Assembly (NCBI GenBank): GCA_004431415.1 | Contig: QPMI01000402.1 | Location: forward strand, 119,735 to 183,734 | Length of the DNA: 64,000 nt | Reading direction: 5' to 3' | DNA from: Cyanophora paradoxa | Lineage: Eukaryota; Glaucocystophyceae; Cyanophorales; Cyanophoraceae | In this document: one piece after another, positions 29,101-40,598 of the stretch | Layout: every line of letters starts with the position of its first letter | Numbering within the stretch: position 1 is the first letter of the stretch | Notes under the pieces: model-generated | What the model saw: the letters and a program-made list of their open reading frames with translations, nothing else | What the model was told of the DNA's origin: nothing | Databases searched by the model: none | Position numbers and translations under genes: made by a program

Positions 29101-30143
29101 CGTAGCTGAAGAACTGCCTGTAGCTGCCGGGGACAAAAGGGGGTAAGTTACGCTCCGAGCTTGCGGGGTACGGGGACGCCGCGCGCACCCGGAGGGGAAC
29201 GACTCGTTGAGGATGCGCTGCAGGGGTACGATTAGCAGGGACCGAGGGGTACGGGGCGGCGCAGGCCGGGGGGTACCTCGATCTCCTTGAAGGGTACGGG
29301 CTCCGTCGCGTCGAGGCAGTACTGGAATTCCGTCACGTACCTGCGGGTGGGGGGTACGCGCTCATGCCGGGCGCATTAATATCCCACGCCAGGGGTACGC
29401 GCTCACTCCTCGGGGAAGATGGTGGGGGCGGACGCGATGAACTGCCCCAGCTTGATGTAAGTGCTCCCGAGCCGCTCGAAAGTCTTCCGGAGGAGCGCGG
29501 GCGTCGACGCGCGCCCGCCGCTCTGAACGAACTCGAGTCCGGTCTCCGCAATGGCCTGAGCGGAGGCGAGGCGCGCGCGCGTGCGTCGGCCCCGAGCGGC
29601 GCTGCGCGGGCGGGCGGGCGGGCGGGCGGGCGGCTGCGGACCTGAGTCGTCTGCGCGACGCGCGTCGCTGCCTTGAAGATGGTCTCGGCGTCCTTAAGCG
29701 GGTTTCCGCTGCGGCGAAGACCTCAGCGGCGCTGCAGGGGAAGGTAATCGCCGGCGGCGGCGCACGTAAGCCGCAGCGCGGCGGGGATGTCCGCCAGCGG
29801 CCATGCGGGCTGCTTCCCTCGGCTGCTCGACGGCTTTGCACCAGTGGACGACCCTGAGGCGCTGGGGCCGGCCCGCCGTGGCTCAAAGGCGTGCGCGCGT
29901 GCCGGCTCTGGCGTAGATGCTCCGGCGGCCCGACGCGTCCGAGGCCGCTCCTCCGCTTGAATCCGAGACAATTTCTTGTGTACCTCCGCGTGCTGCGCTC
30001 GCCGGCTTCGGCGCAGAGCGGGGCGGCTCGCGTCGGCACCGGCGCACCTTCGCCGGCAAGCCAAGACCCAGGAGAGCGGCGCGCGCCTGCTGTAGCTTCG
30101 AAACCGCGCCGGCGGGCGCCGGAACGACGTTGAAGGCGTGCAT
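26114..30143 (-). CDS. ABC1/ADCK/UbiB-family atypical kinase, many small exons
   Basis: About 18-20 short exons can be followed on the minus strand. The order is an N-terminal exon ([20 protein letters not shown]); [16 protein letters not shown]; the KxGQ motif ([12 protein letters not shown]); [38 protein letters not shown] then VVIKVQRPG (nucleotide-binding Lys); the ExD motif (EETDFLAEAKN); [17 protein letters not shown]; the catalytic [11 protein letters not shown]; and [14 protein letters not shown]. Later exons are [10 protein letters not shown]-like (near 26445) and [11 protein letters not shown]. The stop is at 26114. The family supports ubiquinone synthesis in mitochondria or lipid metabolism in plastids. 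Many introns start GTACCCC, others use GC. The start at 30143 is the best ATG but less certain than the rest. Confidence 0.85.
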
Positions 30144-30286
30144 GAGGACGGCGAGACGACGACGAGTGCCCTGTACCCTGACGGCGGCCAGCCGCTCGAA
30201 GACCCGGCAAGCCAGCGTGGCCGTAGCCGCATAAAAGTTTTATCCGGGCGCTATTGGAGTGTTAGCCGCGACAGAGGCGCACGGCG
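30144..30286. promoter_or_regulatory. Shared divergent promoter of ABC1 kinase and MFAP1
   Basis: 143 bp between head-to-head ATGs. CGCATAAAAGTTTTATCC lies ~50 bp before the MFAP1 start and is readable as a TATA-like box on either strand. Confidence 0.4.
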
Positions 30287-33200
30287 ATGTCGCTCGTCTT
30301 CGACAAGAAGCACACCATCCGGGAGGCCTCGCAGCGGCAGGACCCGAGGCAGAAAGTCAGTATCCTTGCTGCCGCGGGCGCGCGATACGGTTTCGGGCGC
30401 CGCGCACGCCACATCGGCTCCGCTGCTTTGCCTTCACCGCCCGCCACCCTGCAGCTCGCTACTGGCCCGGAAAGGCGCCTACATTCGAGGAGGAGGAGGA
30501 CGGTGCTCTTCCGAACCGCGCTCTCGGACCTCCGTCGTTCATGCCAGCGGGCGCAGATGGAGTCGCCTCGTCGCTCTCGGCGATCAAGGCGCAGCTGCCG
30601 CCTCAGTCCGCTGCCCCGAGCGCTCCTGCACAGTGAGCGATGCCCGGCCCCGCCCGCTCCTCGCCCGCGCTTAGCTAATGTCCTCCCGCGCAGCGTGGAC
30701 CGCCGGCTCCAGCGGCTCCAGCAGGCCAGGGACGACGGCGGCGAGAAGGGCGGCAGGAGAGGCGTCGTCGCAGAGGTGATCGAAGGGGACGAGGAGGAGG
30801 AGGACGATGAGGAGGTCGATCGGAGGCGCGCGCGGCGGAGAGCGGTCGCGGTCCGTCCGCAGCGGGCCCGCCGCCGCGCCGTGGCCCACGCCGCTTTGCA
30901 GGAGGTTATGGAGGGCGATGAGGGGGACGCCGATGACCTGGCGGCACGTCAGGACCAAGCCGACCGCGCCCGCGCCGCCGCGATGGGTGCGTGTCGGCTT
31001 CCCAGCCTGCCACGCCCCCCGCGCACGCCGCCGACCGCTCCGCAGCGCAAGAGGATGAGGACGACGACGAGGAGGCGGCGGAGCGACGGCGCCGCATGAT
31101 CCGCGAGAAGCTTAAGATGAAGCAGCAGGCTGAAGTCCTCCCCGAGATGCCCGAGGCTAGCTAGCTCACCCTCCGTGCGCCGCGCGCGTCGCGGATCGCA
31201 TCGCTTAGGCTTGCGCGCAGGACGAGGAAGAGGAGGAGGAGGAAGAGTACGAGGAGGAGGAGGAGGAAGAGGAGGAGTTCGACTTCCGCCCGCTGCTGAA
31301 GCCCGTCTTCGTCCCGAAGGTGACCTGCGTCGCCTCGCCTCGCTCGTCCCGTTCTTGTACCGTCGTTCCTTTCTCTTTCTTACCGTTCCCGCCGTCAGGT
31401 CGCGCGAGAGACCGTCGCGGAGCGCGAGCGGCTCGAGAAGGAGGAGGAGGAAAAGTGCGCGGAACCCATACAAGATGAACTACTTTTCATTTCTAACGCT
31501 CTCTTCTTTCTTTCCTTCTTTATCAGAGCGGAGGAGGAGAAGAAGAAGCGGGACGCGCGGAAGATGGAGAGCCGGGCGATGGTGGAGAGCGAGATCCGCA
31601 AGGACGAGGCCCTCATCGCGCGCGGCCGTGCGTGAGAACATGAAGAGCTTTCTAGAGCGAAACGGAACATTATGAGCTTTCATAACATAATGGAACAGAA
31701 CATAATGAGCTTTCTAGAGCGAAATGCGGCGCTAGAGCTAGGCCCAACATGAGGTAGGCTAGCGATAAAGATCCGATCGCGCGCGGCCGTGCGCCCTAGA
31801 ACAGAACCTCTTCTCTAGCCCATTCGCCCCCTTTCTAGTAGCGAGGGGTAGAGCGTCCCGCCCCCCCTTCCCGCCTTCCCGCCCCCACTTCCGCCCCCAC
31901 TCCCACGCCCCCTCTTATGACCCGCCCCTCCCCCGCAGTGGCCTCGGGTGACCCGGAGGACCGGGAGGCCCTCCCCGACGACTCAGACGACGTCAACGAG
32001 GCGCGTACCCCCCGCCCACGCCCCCTCCTCGCCCCCGCCGCGGCCGCCGGCCGCTACTACGTCTACCTCCATGCTCGCCGGAGCTGGCTAGCTAGCCGGG
32101 AGCCGGGGGCGGGGGCGAGGAGCTAGCGGGGCCACCCCTTCCGCCGGGGCCGCCAGTCGCCGCCCGCTGGGACTTCTGGACCCCTCTCGGAGCCCGCCAG
32201 CTAGCTGACTAGGTCGCTGGGAGCCGGGGGCGAGGAGCTAGTGGGGACTACCCCTCCCCCCGAGGCCGCTGGCCGCAGAGGCGCCCCCTTCCCCCCCCCG
32301 CCCGCCGCCTCCCTGACCCGCCCGCGCACCCGGCAGGCGGCGGAGTACGAGGCGTGGAAGCAGCGCGAGCTCGCCCGCATCAAGCGCGACAGGGAGGACC
32401 GCCAGCGGTGCGCGTACCCCCCGCCCTCCACGGCCTAGTTGCCCCCCGCTAGCTCCCGATGCCGGCCAGCCAGCTAGCCCCCGTCCCGCCCCGCCCCGCC
32501 CCCCCTCCGCCCCTGACGCGGCCCGCCCCGCGGCAGGTACGCCGACGAGATGGCGGACCTCGAGCGTCGCCGCCTCATGACCGACGAGGAGATCAAGCGC
32601 GAGGACGCGTGCGCACTCGCAGCGCAGCGCAGCGTACCCCCCGCCCGCCCGTGGCACACTCTAGCTGGGGGCTTGCGGGCTGGGGCGCGGGCGTGCGGGC
32701 TTGGGCCCCGCCCCTTAGCGCCCCGGGCTGCAGTGCTAGAGCGGGGATTGGCGCCCCCTTCCGTCACGCAGGGCCGCGCGGGCCTTAGAGCGCCGCGCTG
32801 CGCGACACTAGAGCGCGGACTTAGAGGAGGGCGTAGAGCCGCGCGCTCACCCGCCGCCGAAGAGCCGCCCTCCCCTGCTGCCCTCCCATAGGCCCGCCCT
32901 CACCGCCCGCCGGCCGGCAGCATGGTCAAGGGCCCCCCGAAGGAGAAGAAGAAGTGGAAGTTCATGCAGAAGTACTACCACAAGGTGCGAACAAAGGGCC
33001 CCGTACCCCCACGCGCCGCACCGCCGTACCCCGGTCCGACTCCCTCCCCCCCGCAGGGAGCCTTCTTCATGGACGAGGCGGAGGCGAAGCCCGAGTGCGC
33101 CGTACCGCCCTCCTCCAGGGGCCAGGCCCCAGGCGGTTCTGGGTTCTAGGCCGTAGTCTCTAGGCTTCATGATCAGGCGCCCCGGCCCGGCCCGGCCCCT

Positions 33201-34165
33201 CCCCCCTTCCGCTTTGCCCTTCCCCGTCCCACCCCGCCCTCTACACCCCTCTAAGCATCTAGGCTAGCTCCAGGCGGCCGGGGCGGGGCCTGAGGGCCTT
33301 TCCGCCTGGCCCGCCCCGGCTAGCTGGCTAGCTACGGCTCTCTCCAGGCGGCCGGGGTAGAGACCGAGGGCGTTCCCGCCTGGCTCGCCCCGCCGCCCCC
33401 GCCCCCGCTGAGCATCTCCAGGCGGCCGGGGCCTGACCCGCCCCGCCGCCCCCGCTTTCCCCCGCCCCCCTCACCGCCGCCCCCCGCCGCAGGTCTGTGC
33501 TGGCGCGCGACTACGACGAGCCGACGCTGGAGGACCACTACAACAAGGAGGCCATGCCCAAGCCCATGCAGGCCCGTACCCCCCGCCCCCGGCCCCCCTC
33601 CTCCCCCTGAGCTGGGGCGGGGGTACAGGTCAAGAACTTCGGCAAGGCGGGGCGCACGAAGTACACGCATCTCCTCGACCAGGTCCCCGCCCCCCCCGCT
33701 CCGCCCGCCCGCCCCTGCCCACGGAGGGGGGGGGGTACACGCTCGCGTGTCTCCTCCGAGATTTATAGCGGCCGCCGGGATCGGGGCGGGGGCCGGGGCG
33801 AGGCGTCTAGCCCTTTAAAGCTTGCTAGCTCGCTCTGCGCCTTCGGGTGCCCGTTCGGGTCGGCCGGCGCCCGCTGAGCCGCGGCGGCGCGGCGCAGGAC
33901 ACGACGGCGGGCAAGGACGTCCTGTTCTTCCACAACAAGGTACCTCCCTCGATCCGGATCCAGGCTGTACCCCCCCTGGATCCCTGACGCGACCGCGGCG
34001 CCCAGGACCTCAAGACGAAGTACGAGTCCAAGATGGCCGGCGTCGGTGCGACCTTCTTGGATTCGAATTCGCTGAATTTGATCCGGGATTGGCGTTGCAA
34101 TTGAGGCGGGCGAGCGGGGCGCAGGCGGCGTGGCCGAGCGGCAGGCGAAGAAGCCGAAGCTGTGA
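30287..34165 (+). CDS. MFAP1: MFAP1-like spliceosome protein, full copy
   Basis: Exon 1 (30287-30360) encodes MSLVFDKKHTIREASQRQ, then a GTATCC donor joins it to RYWPGKAPTFEEEEDGALP (from 30455). Further exons give acidic Glu tracts, FDFRPLLKPVFVPK (~31280), VARETVAERERLEKEEEE, KKKRDARKMESRAMVESEIR, SGDPEDREALPDDSDDVNEA, AAEYEAWKQRELARIKRDRE, YADEMADLERRRLMTDEEIK, KKWKFMQKYYHK with GAFFMDE, VLARDYDEPTLEDHYNKEAM, KNFGKAGRTKYTHLLDQ, DTTAGKDVLFFHNK and a basic end (AERQAKKPKL). This is the MFAP1 order, including the near-invariant GRTKYTHLxDQDTT block. The family acts in the nucleus in the spliceosomal B complex. The gene is cut by a dozen short introns. Confidence 0.9.
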
Positions 34166-34517
34166 GTTCTAGGTCCCGCGTGCAGCTGTGCCTCAAATTC
34201 TTCGGTTAGCTTTAGTGTGCACACATATGCATCGATTGATCGCAAGCCTCGGCACTGTGCAAGCATCCTCACGAGGCGCCATGCCTTGAAAAGGATGTAC
34301 TCATGAGGCATGCTGGGGGAGGATGTACGTCTTTCGAATTCTCCCTCGCGATCGCGGAAACGGTGCAGTGGATCACAGAGCACGACTAGGCTACGTTTAC
34401 TACGTGTACGCCCTCACAATATCGGTTGGAATTCCAACTAGCGTCTCAGAAAGCTGCGCAACCTCGATGAGCTGTGCCCACAGAGCGGATGCAGTTCATG
34501 GCGCACCATGGTTTCGA

Positions 34518-35147
34518 CTAGGGCAAAATGCGCACGCCGAGGTGCTGAGCGAGAGCGCGCTGGCGCATGACCTGAGGTATGTTCGGGCCGAAATGCTGCG
34601 CCACGTGTTCGTCGCCGAGGTAGTAAACGAGCCAGCTATTCAGTTGCTGAGGCGTGAGCGCCAGAAGAACTTGCATGCTCGTAATCGGAGGTTGCGGCGG
34701 CTGGCCTCCCTGCTGGTTGAGGACGGCACGGTAGGGCGTCAGGACTCCTTCGGCGCAGGTCGCGTTCCACATCCTGTTAAACTGAGCCCGGCCGCGGCTC
34801 TCGTTAGCGAATGTCCCGAAGCCGCGGCCCGACACTGCCGCGGATACGGCGCACACGATGCGCCGGCGCATACGTACATCTTGCTGCATCTGTTGCAGCA
34901 TCAGCTGCATATCCTCCCAGCGCTGCTGCTCTTCCTGCTGCTGCAGATGAATCTGCTGAAGTTGTTGAGGAACCTGTTAGACACGTTAGCGCCAACGCTC
35001 CACCCAAGCAACAGCGTGTATGCTTACATCCAAGAGCCCGGCTAGTCCAGCGAGTTGGGGGACTTCGTTTGCAAGAACCTGGGAAGCCTGAGCAATCTGA
35101 TTAACGGCAGCTGCGATATTCACAGCAGCGTTTGCGGGATCTGCCAT
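34518..35147 (-). CDS. Unknown Gln-rich coiled-coil protein, 3 exons
   Basis: The start at 35147 gives MADPANAAVNIAAAVNQIAQ. A short intron (GTAAGC...CTAACAG) joins this to a Gln/Glu-rich coiled coil (VPQQLQQIHLQQQEEQQRWE), and the 3' exon reads FNRMWNATCAEGVLTPYRAV ... LLALTPQQLNSWLVYYLGDE with its stop at 34518. A GTACGT donor after MQQD may begin a second intron. I do not recognise the family. It sits between the two MFAP1 copies and has no counterpart beside either, so it belongs to the unduplicated spacer. Confidence 0.5.
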
Positions 35148-35656
35148 TGTGAGCGCTGCTTACCTTTCTTCTTTGGGCACAACGCGTTATATATGTGGAC
35201 GGCACATCAGCACGGCGCTTCACGGCGCTCATCAAGTGTCAAACGGTACGTTTTGCAGTGCTGCGGTACCCTAGAGAGACTCTCACCCCGGTCTCAACCA
35301 CGCTACCCCCTCAGCTGGCTCGCGGCTCGCCACTCTCCGCTCGCGCTGGTCGCGGCTCTCCGTTCGCCGTTCGAAACCCACTCGTCAGCCTCGTCTGAGC
35401 CTCTTCAGGAGTTCGAGCAGTCCAAGTCTCGAGAAGGAGTCCTTGCGAGCGAAAGGAACCATCGTTGCGAGCGCTCGCGTTTCTTTCCGAGCGCTGGCGC
35501 GGCTTCGAACCTCATCGTGCTGCGCTCGCTGGGTTTGGTGCAGGGCGGTGCAGGGCGGTGTGGTTGCGGTCGGCTGTGGATCCGAGGACCGGCCTCGTCG
35601 GGACCCCGCCTGCGGCTGCCTCCGTCACGCTCATGCCAACTGCAGCCGGCCGCCGC

Positions 35657-38600
35657 GCATGGAGTCGCCTCGTCGCTCTCGGCGATCAAGGCGCAGCTGC
35701 CGCCTCAGTCCGCTGCCCCGAGCGCTCCAGCGCAGTGAGCGATGACCGGCCCCGCCCGCTCCTCGCCCGCGCTTAGCTAATGTCCTCCCGCGCAGCGTGG
35801 ACCGCCGGCTGCAGCGGCTCCAGCAGGCCAGGGACGACGGCGGCGAGAAAGGCGGCAGGAGAGGCGTCGTCGCAGAGGTGATCGAAGGGGACGAGGAGGA
35901 GGAGGACGATGAGGAGGTCGACCGGAGGCGCGCGCGGCGGAGAGCGGTCGCGGTCCGTCCGCCGCGCGCCCGCTGCCGCGCCGTGGGCCCACGCCGCTTT
36001 GCAGGAGGTCATGGAGGGCGATGAGGGGGACGCCGATGACCTGGCGGCACGTCAGGACCAAGCCGACCGCGCCCGCGCCGCCGCGATGGGTGCGTGTCGG
36101 CTCCCCAGCCTGCCGCGCCCCACGCGCACGCCGCCGACCGCTCTGCAGCGCAAGAGGATGAGGACGACGACGAGGAGGCGGCGGAGCGACGGCGCCGCAT
36201 GATCCGCGAGAAGCTGAAGATGAAGCAGCAGGCTGAACTCCTCCCCGAGATGCCCGAGGCTAGCTAGCTCGCCCTCCGTGCGCCGCGCGCGTCGCGCATC
36301 GCATCGCTCAGGCTTGCGCGCAGGACGAGGAGGAGGAGGAGGAGGAAGAGTACGAGGAGGAGGAGGAGGAAGAGGAGGAGTTCAACTTCCGCCCGCTGCT
36401 GAAGCCCGTCTTCGTTCCCAAGGTGGCCTACGTCGCCTCGCCTCGCCTCGTCCCGTTCTTGTATCGTCATTCCTTTCTCTTTCTCACCGTTCCCGCCCTT
36501 AGGTCGCGCGGGAGACCGTCGCGGAGCGCGAGCGGCTCGAGAAGGAGGAGGAGGAAAAGTGCGCGGAACCCGTACAAGATGAACTACTTTTCATTTCTAA
36601 CGCTCTCTTCTTTCTTTCCTTCTTTATCAGAGCGGAGGAGGAGAAGAAGAAGCGGGACGCGCGGAAGATGGAGAGCCGGGCGATGGTGGAGAGCGAGATC
36701 CGCAAGGACGAGGCCCTCATCGCGCGCGGCCGTGCGTCAGAACATGAAGAGCTTTCTAGAGCGAAACAGAACATTATGAGCTTTCATAACATAATGGAAC
36801 AGAACATAATGAGCTTTCTAGAGCGAAATGCGGCGCTAGAGCTAGGCCCAATGTGTACAGCGAGGGCGAGATCTAATGAAATAGATCCTCTTGTCTAGCC
36901 CAAACGCCCCCTCGTCCCGGCCCCTGGCCCCCTTCTCCCTTCTCCTGGCCCCCTCCCGCGCCCTCCCTTCTGACCCCCTCCCCCCTCCCCCGCAGTGGCC
37001 TCAGGTGACCCGGAGGACCGGGAGGCCCTCCCCGACGACTCAGACGACGTCAACGAGGCCCGTACCCCCCGCCCCCGCCCCGCCCCCTTTCTTCGCCCCG
37101 CTGCGGCCGCCGGCCGCTACGTCTATCTCCCCTCTCGGAGCCAGCTAGCTAGCTAGCTAGCGAGCTAGGTCGCTGGGAGCCGGGGGCGAGGAGCTAGTGG
37201 GGACTACCCCTCCCCCCGAGGCCGCTGGCCGCAGAGACGCCCCCTTCCTCCCCCGCCCGCCGCCTCCCTGACCCGCCCGCGCACCCGGCAGGCGGCGGAG
37301 TACGAGGCGTGGAAACAGCGCGAGCTTGCCCGCATCAAGCGCGACAGGGAGGACCGGCAGCGGTGCGCGTACCCCCCGAGCCCCCCCCCGTGCCCCCCCC
37401 CCCCACGGCCTAGTCGCCCCCCCGCTAGCTCCCGATGCCGGCCAGCCAGCTAGCCCCCGTCCCGCCCCGCCCCGCCCCCCTCCGCCCCTGACGCCGCCCC
37501 GCGGCAGGTACGCCGACGAGATGGCGGACCTCGAGCGGCGCCGCCTCATGACCGACGAGGAGATCAAGCGCGAGGATGCGTGCGCACTCGCAGCGCAGCG
37601 CAGCGTACCCCCCGCCCGCCCGTGGCACACTCTAGCTGCCCCTTAGCGCCGCGGGCTGCAGTACTAGAGCGGGGGTGGGCTTTCCCCTCCCGCCACGCAG
37701 GGCCGCGCGGGCCTCGTCACGCCGCGCTGCGGGGCGCTAGAGCGCGGGGCCCGCGCGGGCCTTAGAGCGCCGCGCTGCGTGGCGCTAGAGCGCGGGCTTA
37801 GACTATAGCATAGAGCCGCCGCCCACCTGCCGCCGAAGCGCCGCCCTCCCCCGCTGCCCTCCCCCAGCGGCCCTCCGCGACCTGAGGCCCGCCCTCACCG
37901 CCCGCCGGCCGGCAGCATGGTCAAGGGCCCCCCGAAGGAGAAGAAGAAGTGGAAGTTCATGCAGAAGTACTACCACAAGGTGCGAACGAAGGGCCCCGTA
38001 CCCCCGCGCGCCGCACCGCCGTACCCCCTGTCCGACTCTCCCCCCTCAGGGAGCTTTCTTCATGGACGAGGCGGAGGCGAAGCCCGAGTGCGCGGTACCC
38101 CCCTCCACCAGGGGCCAGGCCCCGGGCGGCTCTGGGCCCTAGGCCGTAGTCTCTAGGCTCCATGCGCCCCGGCCTAGCCCGCCCCCCCCCCCGCTTCGCC
38201 CTTCTCCGTCCCACCCCGCCCTCTACACCCCTCTAAGCACCTAGGCTAGCTGGCTGGCTAGCTATGGCCTGAGGGCGTCCCTGCCCGGCCCGCCCCGCCG
38301 CCCCCTAGCTCTAGCTAGGGGGCTGCCTAGCGCTAGCTAGCTACGGCTAGCTATTGCCCCCCCGCCCCCGCTTCCCTCCCCCTCCCCTGCTCCCCCCCCG
38401 CCCTCCTCACGCCCCCCTCCGCCCCGCCGCAGGTCGGTGCTGGCGCGCGACTACGACGAGCCGACGCTGGAGGACCACTACAACAAGGAGGCCATGCCCA
38501 AGCCCATGCAGGCCCGTACCCCCCCGCCCCCCCTCCCTCCCTCCTTCCTCAAGGGGGTACGGGGCGCGGGCGCAGGTCAAGAACTTCGGCAAGGCGGGGC

Positions 38601-39106
38601 GCACGAAGTACACGCATCTCCTCGACCAGGTCCCCGCCCCCCCCGCCCCGCCCCTGCCGGGGGGGGACACGCTCGCGTGTCTCCTCCGAGATTTATAGCG
38701 GCCGCCGGGATCGGGGCGGGGGCCGGGGCGAGGCGTCTAGCCCTTTAAAGCTTGCTAGCTCGCTCTGCGCCTTCGGGTGCCCGTTCGGGTCGGCCGGCGC
38801 CCGCTGAGCCGCGGCGGCGCGGCGCAGGACACGACGGCGGGCAAGGACGTCCTGTTCTTCCACAACAAGGTACCCCCCCTCGATCCAGATCCAGGCTGTA
38901 CCCCCCCCCCACCTGGATCCCTGACGCGACCGCGGCGCCCAGGACCTCAAGACGAAGTACGAGTCCAAGATGGCTGGCGTTGGTGCGGCCTTCTTGGATT
39001 CGAATTCGCTGAATTTGATCCGGGATTGGCGTCGCAATTGAGGCGGGCGGGCGGCGCGCGCGCAGGCGGCGTGGCCGAGAGGCAGGCGAAGAAGCCGAAG
39101 CTGTGA
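35657..39106 (+). pseudogene. MFAP1: Second MFAP1 copy, 5'-truncated
   Basis: From 35657 the sequence follows 30555-34165 almost base for base, including introns, with small length differences in C/G-rich introns and a missense change (FDFRPLL becomes FNFRPLL). Exon 1 and the start of exon 2 are absent, so the native start codon and the RYWPGKAP segment are missing, and the sequence before 35657 is unrelated to the promoter of copy 1. Downstream exons keep their frame and splice sites, down to the same KKPKL stop at 39104-39106. It could be a pseudogene from a partial tandem duplication, or be expressed from a new upstream exon; nothing in 35148-35656 clearly provides one. Confidence 0.8.
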
Positions 39107-39277
39107 TCGCGAGATCCGGCCAAGGCCGCCGGCCGTTCCCCCGGCCTTCGAATTCGTGGAAGAAGATCAAGATTGCATGCGAGTTTTTGCTAGCAGCGCT
39201 GCCAGCTGCAGACTGCCGGTATACGAATACACGTATAAACAGTGCACAACCTTGGCTCTAGGACATAGGGGAGAGAG

Positions 39278-39303
39278 GGCCGGGGGGGGGGGGGGGGGGG
39301 GGG
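39278..39303. repeat. Long G homopolymer
   Basis: An almost uninterrupted run of about 24 G. Similar runs occur near 21674, 23087, 29023 and 45905, and C runs near 43630, 55230 and 55400. They may be collapsed or mis-sized in the assembly. Confidence 0.8.
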
Positions 39304-39519
39304 GGCACCGGTGTACCTGATTTGGGGGGTCACCGGGTGCTTGGACCGGTACCCCCCAATTTGGATAGACCTGGGGGAGGGGGAAAGCCGAGTTCGCAAT
39401 TACCACGCGCCACACTGCATGCGCAGGGCTGGTATTCTTGAAAGCTTAATTCATGATTATAGAGCCGCGCCGCGCCTAGGCCTCCGGTCCCGGAGTCCGG
39501 ATCCCCCCCAGGCCCCGCC

Positions 39520-40110
39520 CGCCGAGCCGCGCCGCTGCCCGCCGCGCCTCTGCCCCGCCCGGCGAGCTGCGCGCGCTGCCGCCCGCCGCGCCTCCCCCGG
39601 CCCGCCGAGCCGCGCCGCCGCCCGCCGCGCCTCAGGGCCTCCGCGCGCGGCCGCCCCGTCCAGCGAGCCGCGCCGCCGCCCGTCGCGCCTCCGCCCCACC
39701 CGCCGCGCCTCTCCCTGGCCCGCCGAGCCGCGCCGCCGCCCGCCGCGCCTCTGCCGTCGGCGCCCCGCCGCCGAGCCGCGCCGCTGCCCGCCGCGCCTCC
39801 GCCGGGCCGCGCGCGGCCGCCCCGTCCAGCAGGCCGCGCCGCCGCCCGTCGCGCCTCCGCCCCGCCGGGCCGCCCGCCAAGCCGCGCCGCCGCCCGCCGC
39901 GCCTCCGCGCGCGGCCGCCCCGTCCAGCAGGCCGCGCCGCTGCCCGGCGCGCCTCCGTCCGCCCCGCCCGCCGAGCCGCGCCGTCGCCGGCGCGCCGGCG
40001 CGCGCCTGGCCTCCGGGATCCGCGCGAGCGCGCTGCGCAGCCGATCCGGATCCGCGGCCGCCCCGCCGGCGCCCGCCGAGCCGCGCCGGCGCCCGCCGCG
40101 CCTATAGCTA
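39520..40110. repeat. GC minisatellite (GAGCCGCGCCGCCGCCCGCCGCGCCTC type)
   Basis: A 25-30 bp core is repeated about ten times with variable Pro/Arg/Ala-type spacers. Long open frames on both strands here are caused by the missing A/T bases. Confidence 0.75.
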
Positions 40111-40598
40111 TCGCTAGATATCGATCTAGATCTAGCTCGCATGCATGTATGCCGCGCGCGCCTGCAGCTGCCGCGATCGCGATATAGTCGCGGAGCTCAG
40201 CTGCAGCTAGCTGCAGCTCTGCCTCGCCCGGCGAGCCACGCACTGGCGGCGGCACGTACGCACGTGCACACTGCACACCCGGCCCTGCATGCGCAACTGC
40301 AGTCTGCAGCTGCAGCTGCCTGCAGCTGGCCTGGGGCTCGAGGCGACCCCCCCCCCCCCACAAGTTGCAGCTGGGCTACAGCAAATATTTCTATGCGGAA
40401 GTACCTCTTTCCACATAGCGGAAAGTACCTCTTTCCACATAGAAAGTAGGGTGCTCCCTGGATCACCCTATTTAACTTCACAAAACCGCAGTCAAGCGCG
40501 GCTTGCGCCGGCATTAATTCTTGATCTTGCAAAAATTGCGCGCAGATACGCGATCGCGACCTAGGCCTTAGATTCCCCGTTATTGATCGGCGATCGCG

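Noticed and set aside
39330-40142. Long Ala/Arg-rich ORFs on both strands (about 270 codons)
   Set aside because: They lie in a GC minisatellite; lack of A/T removes stop codons, and the translation is repetitive without family features.
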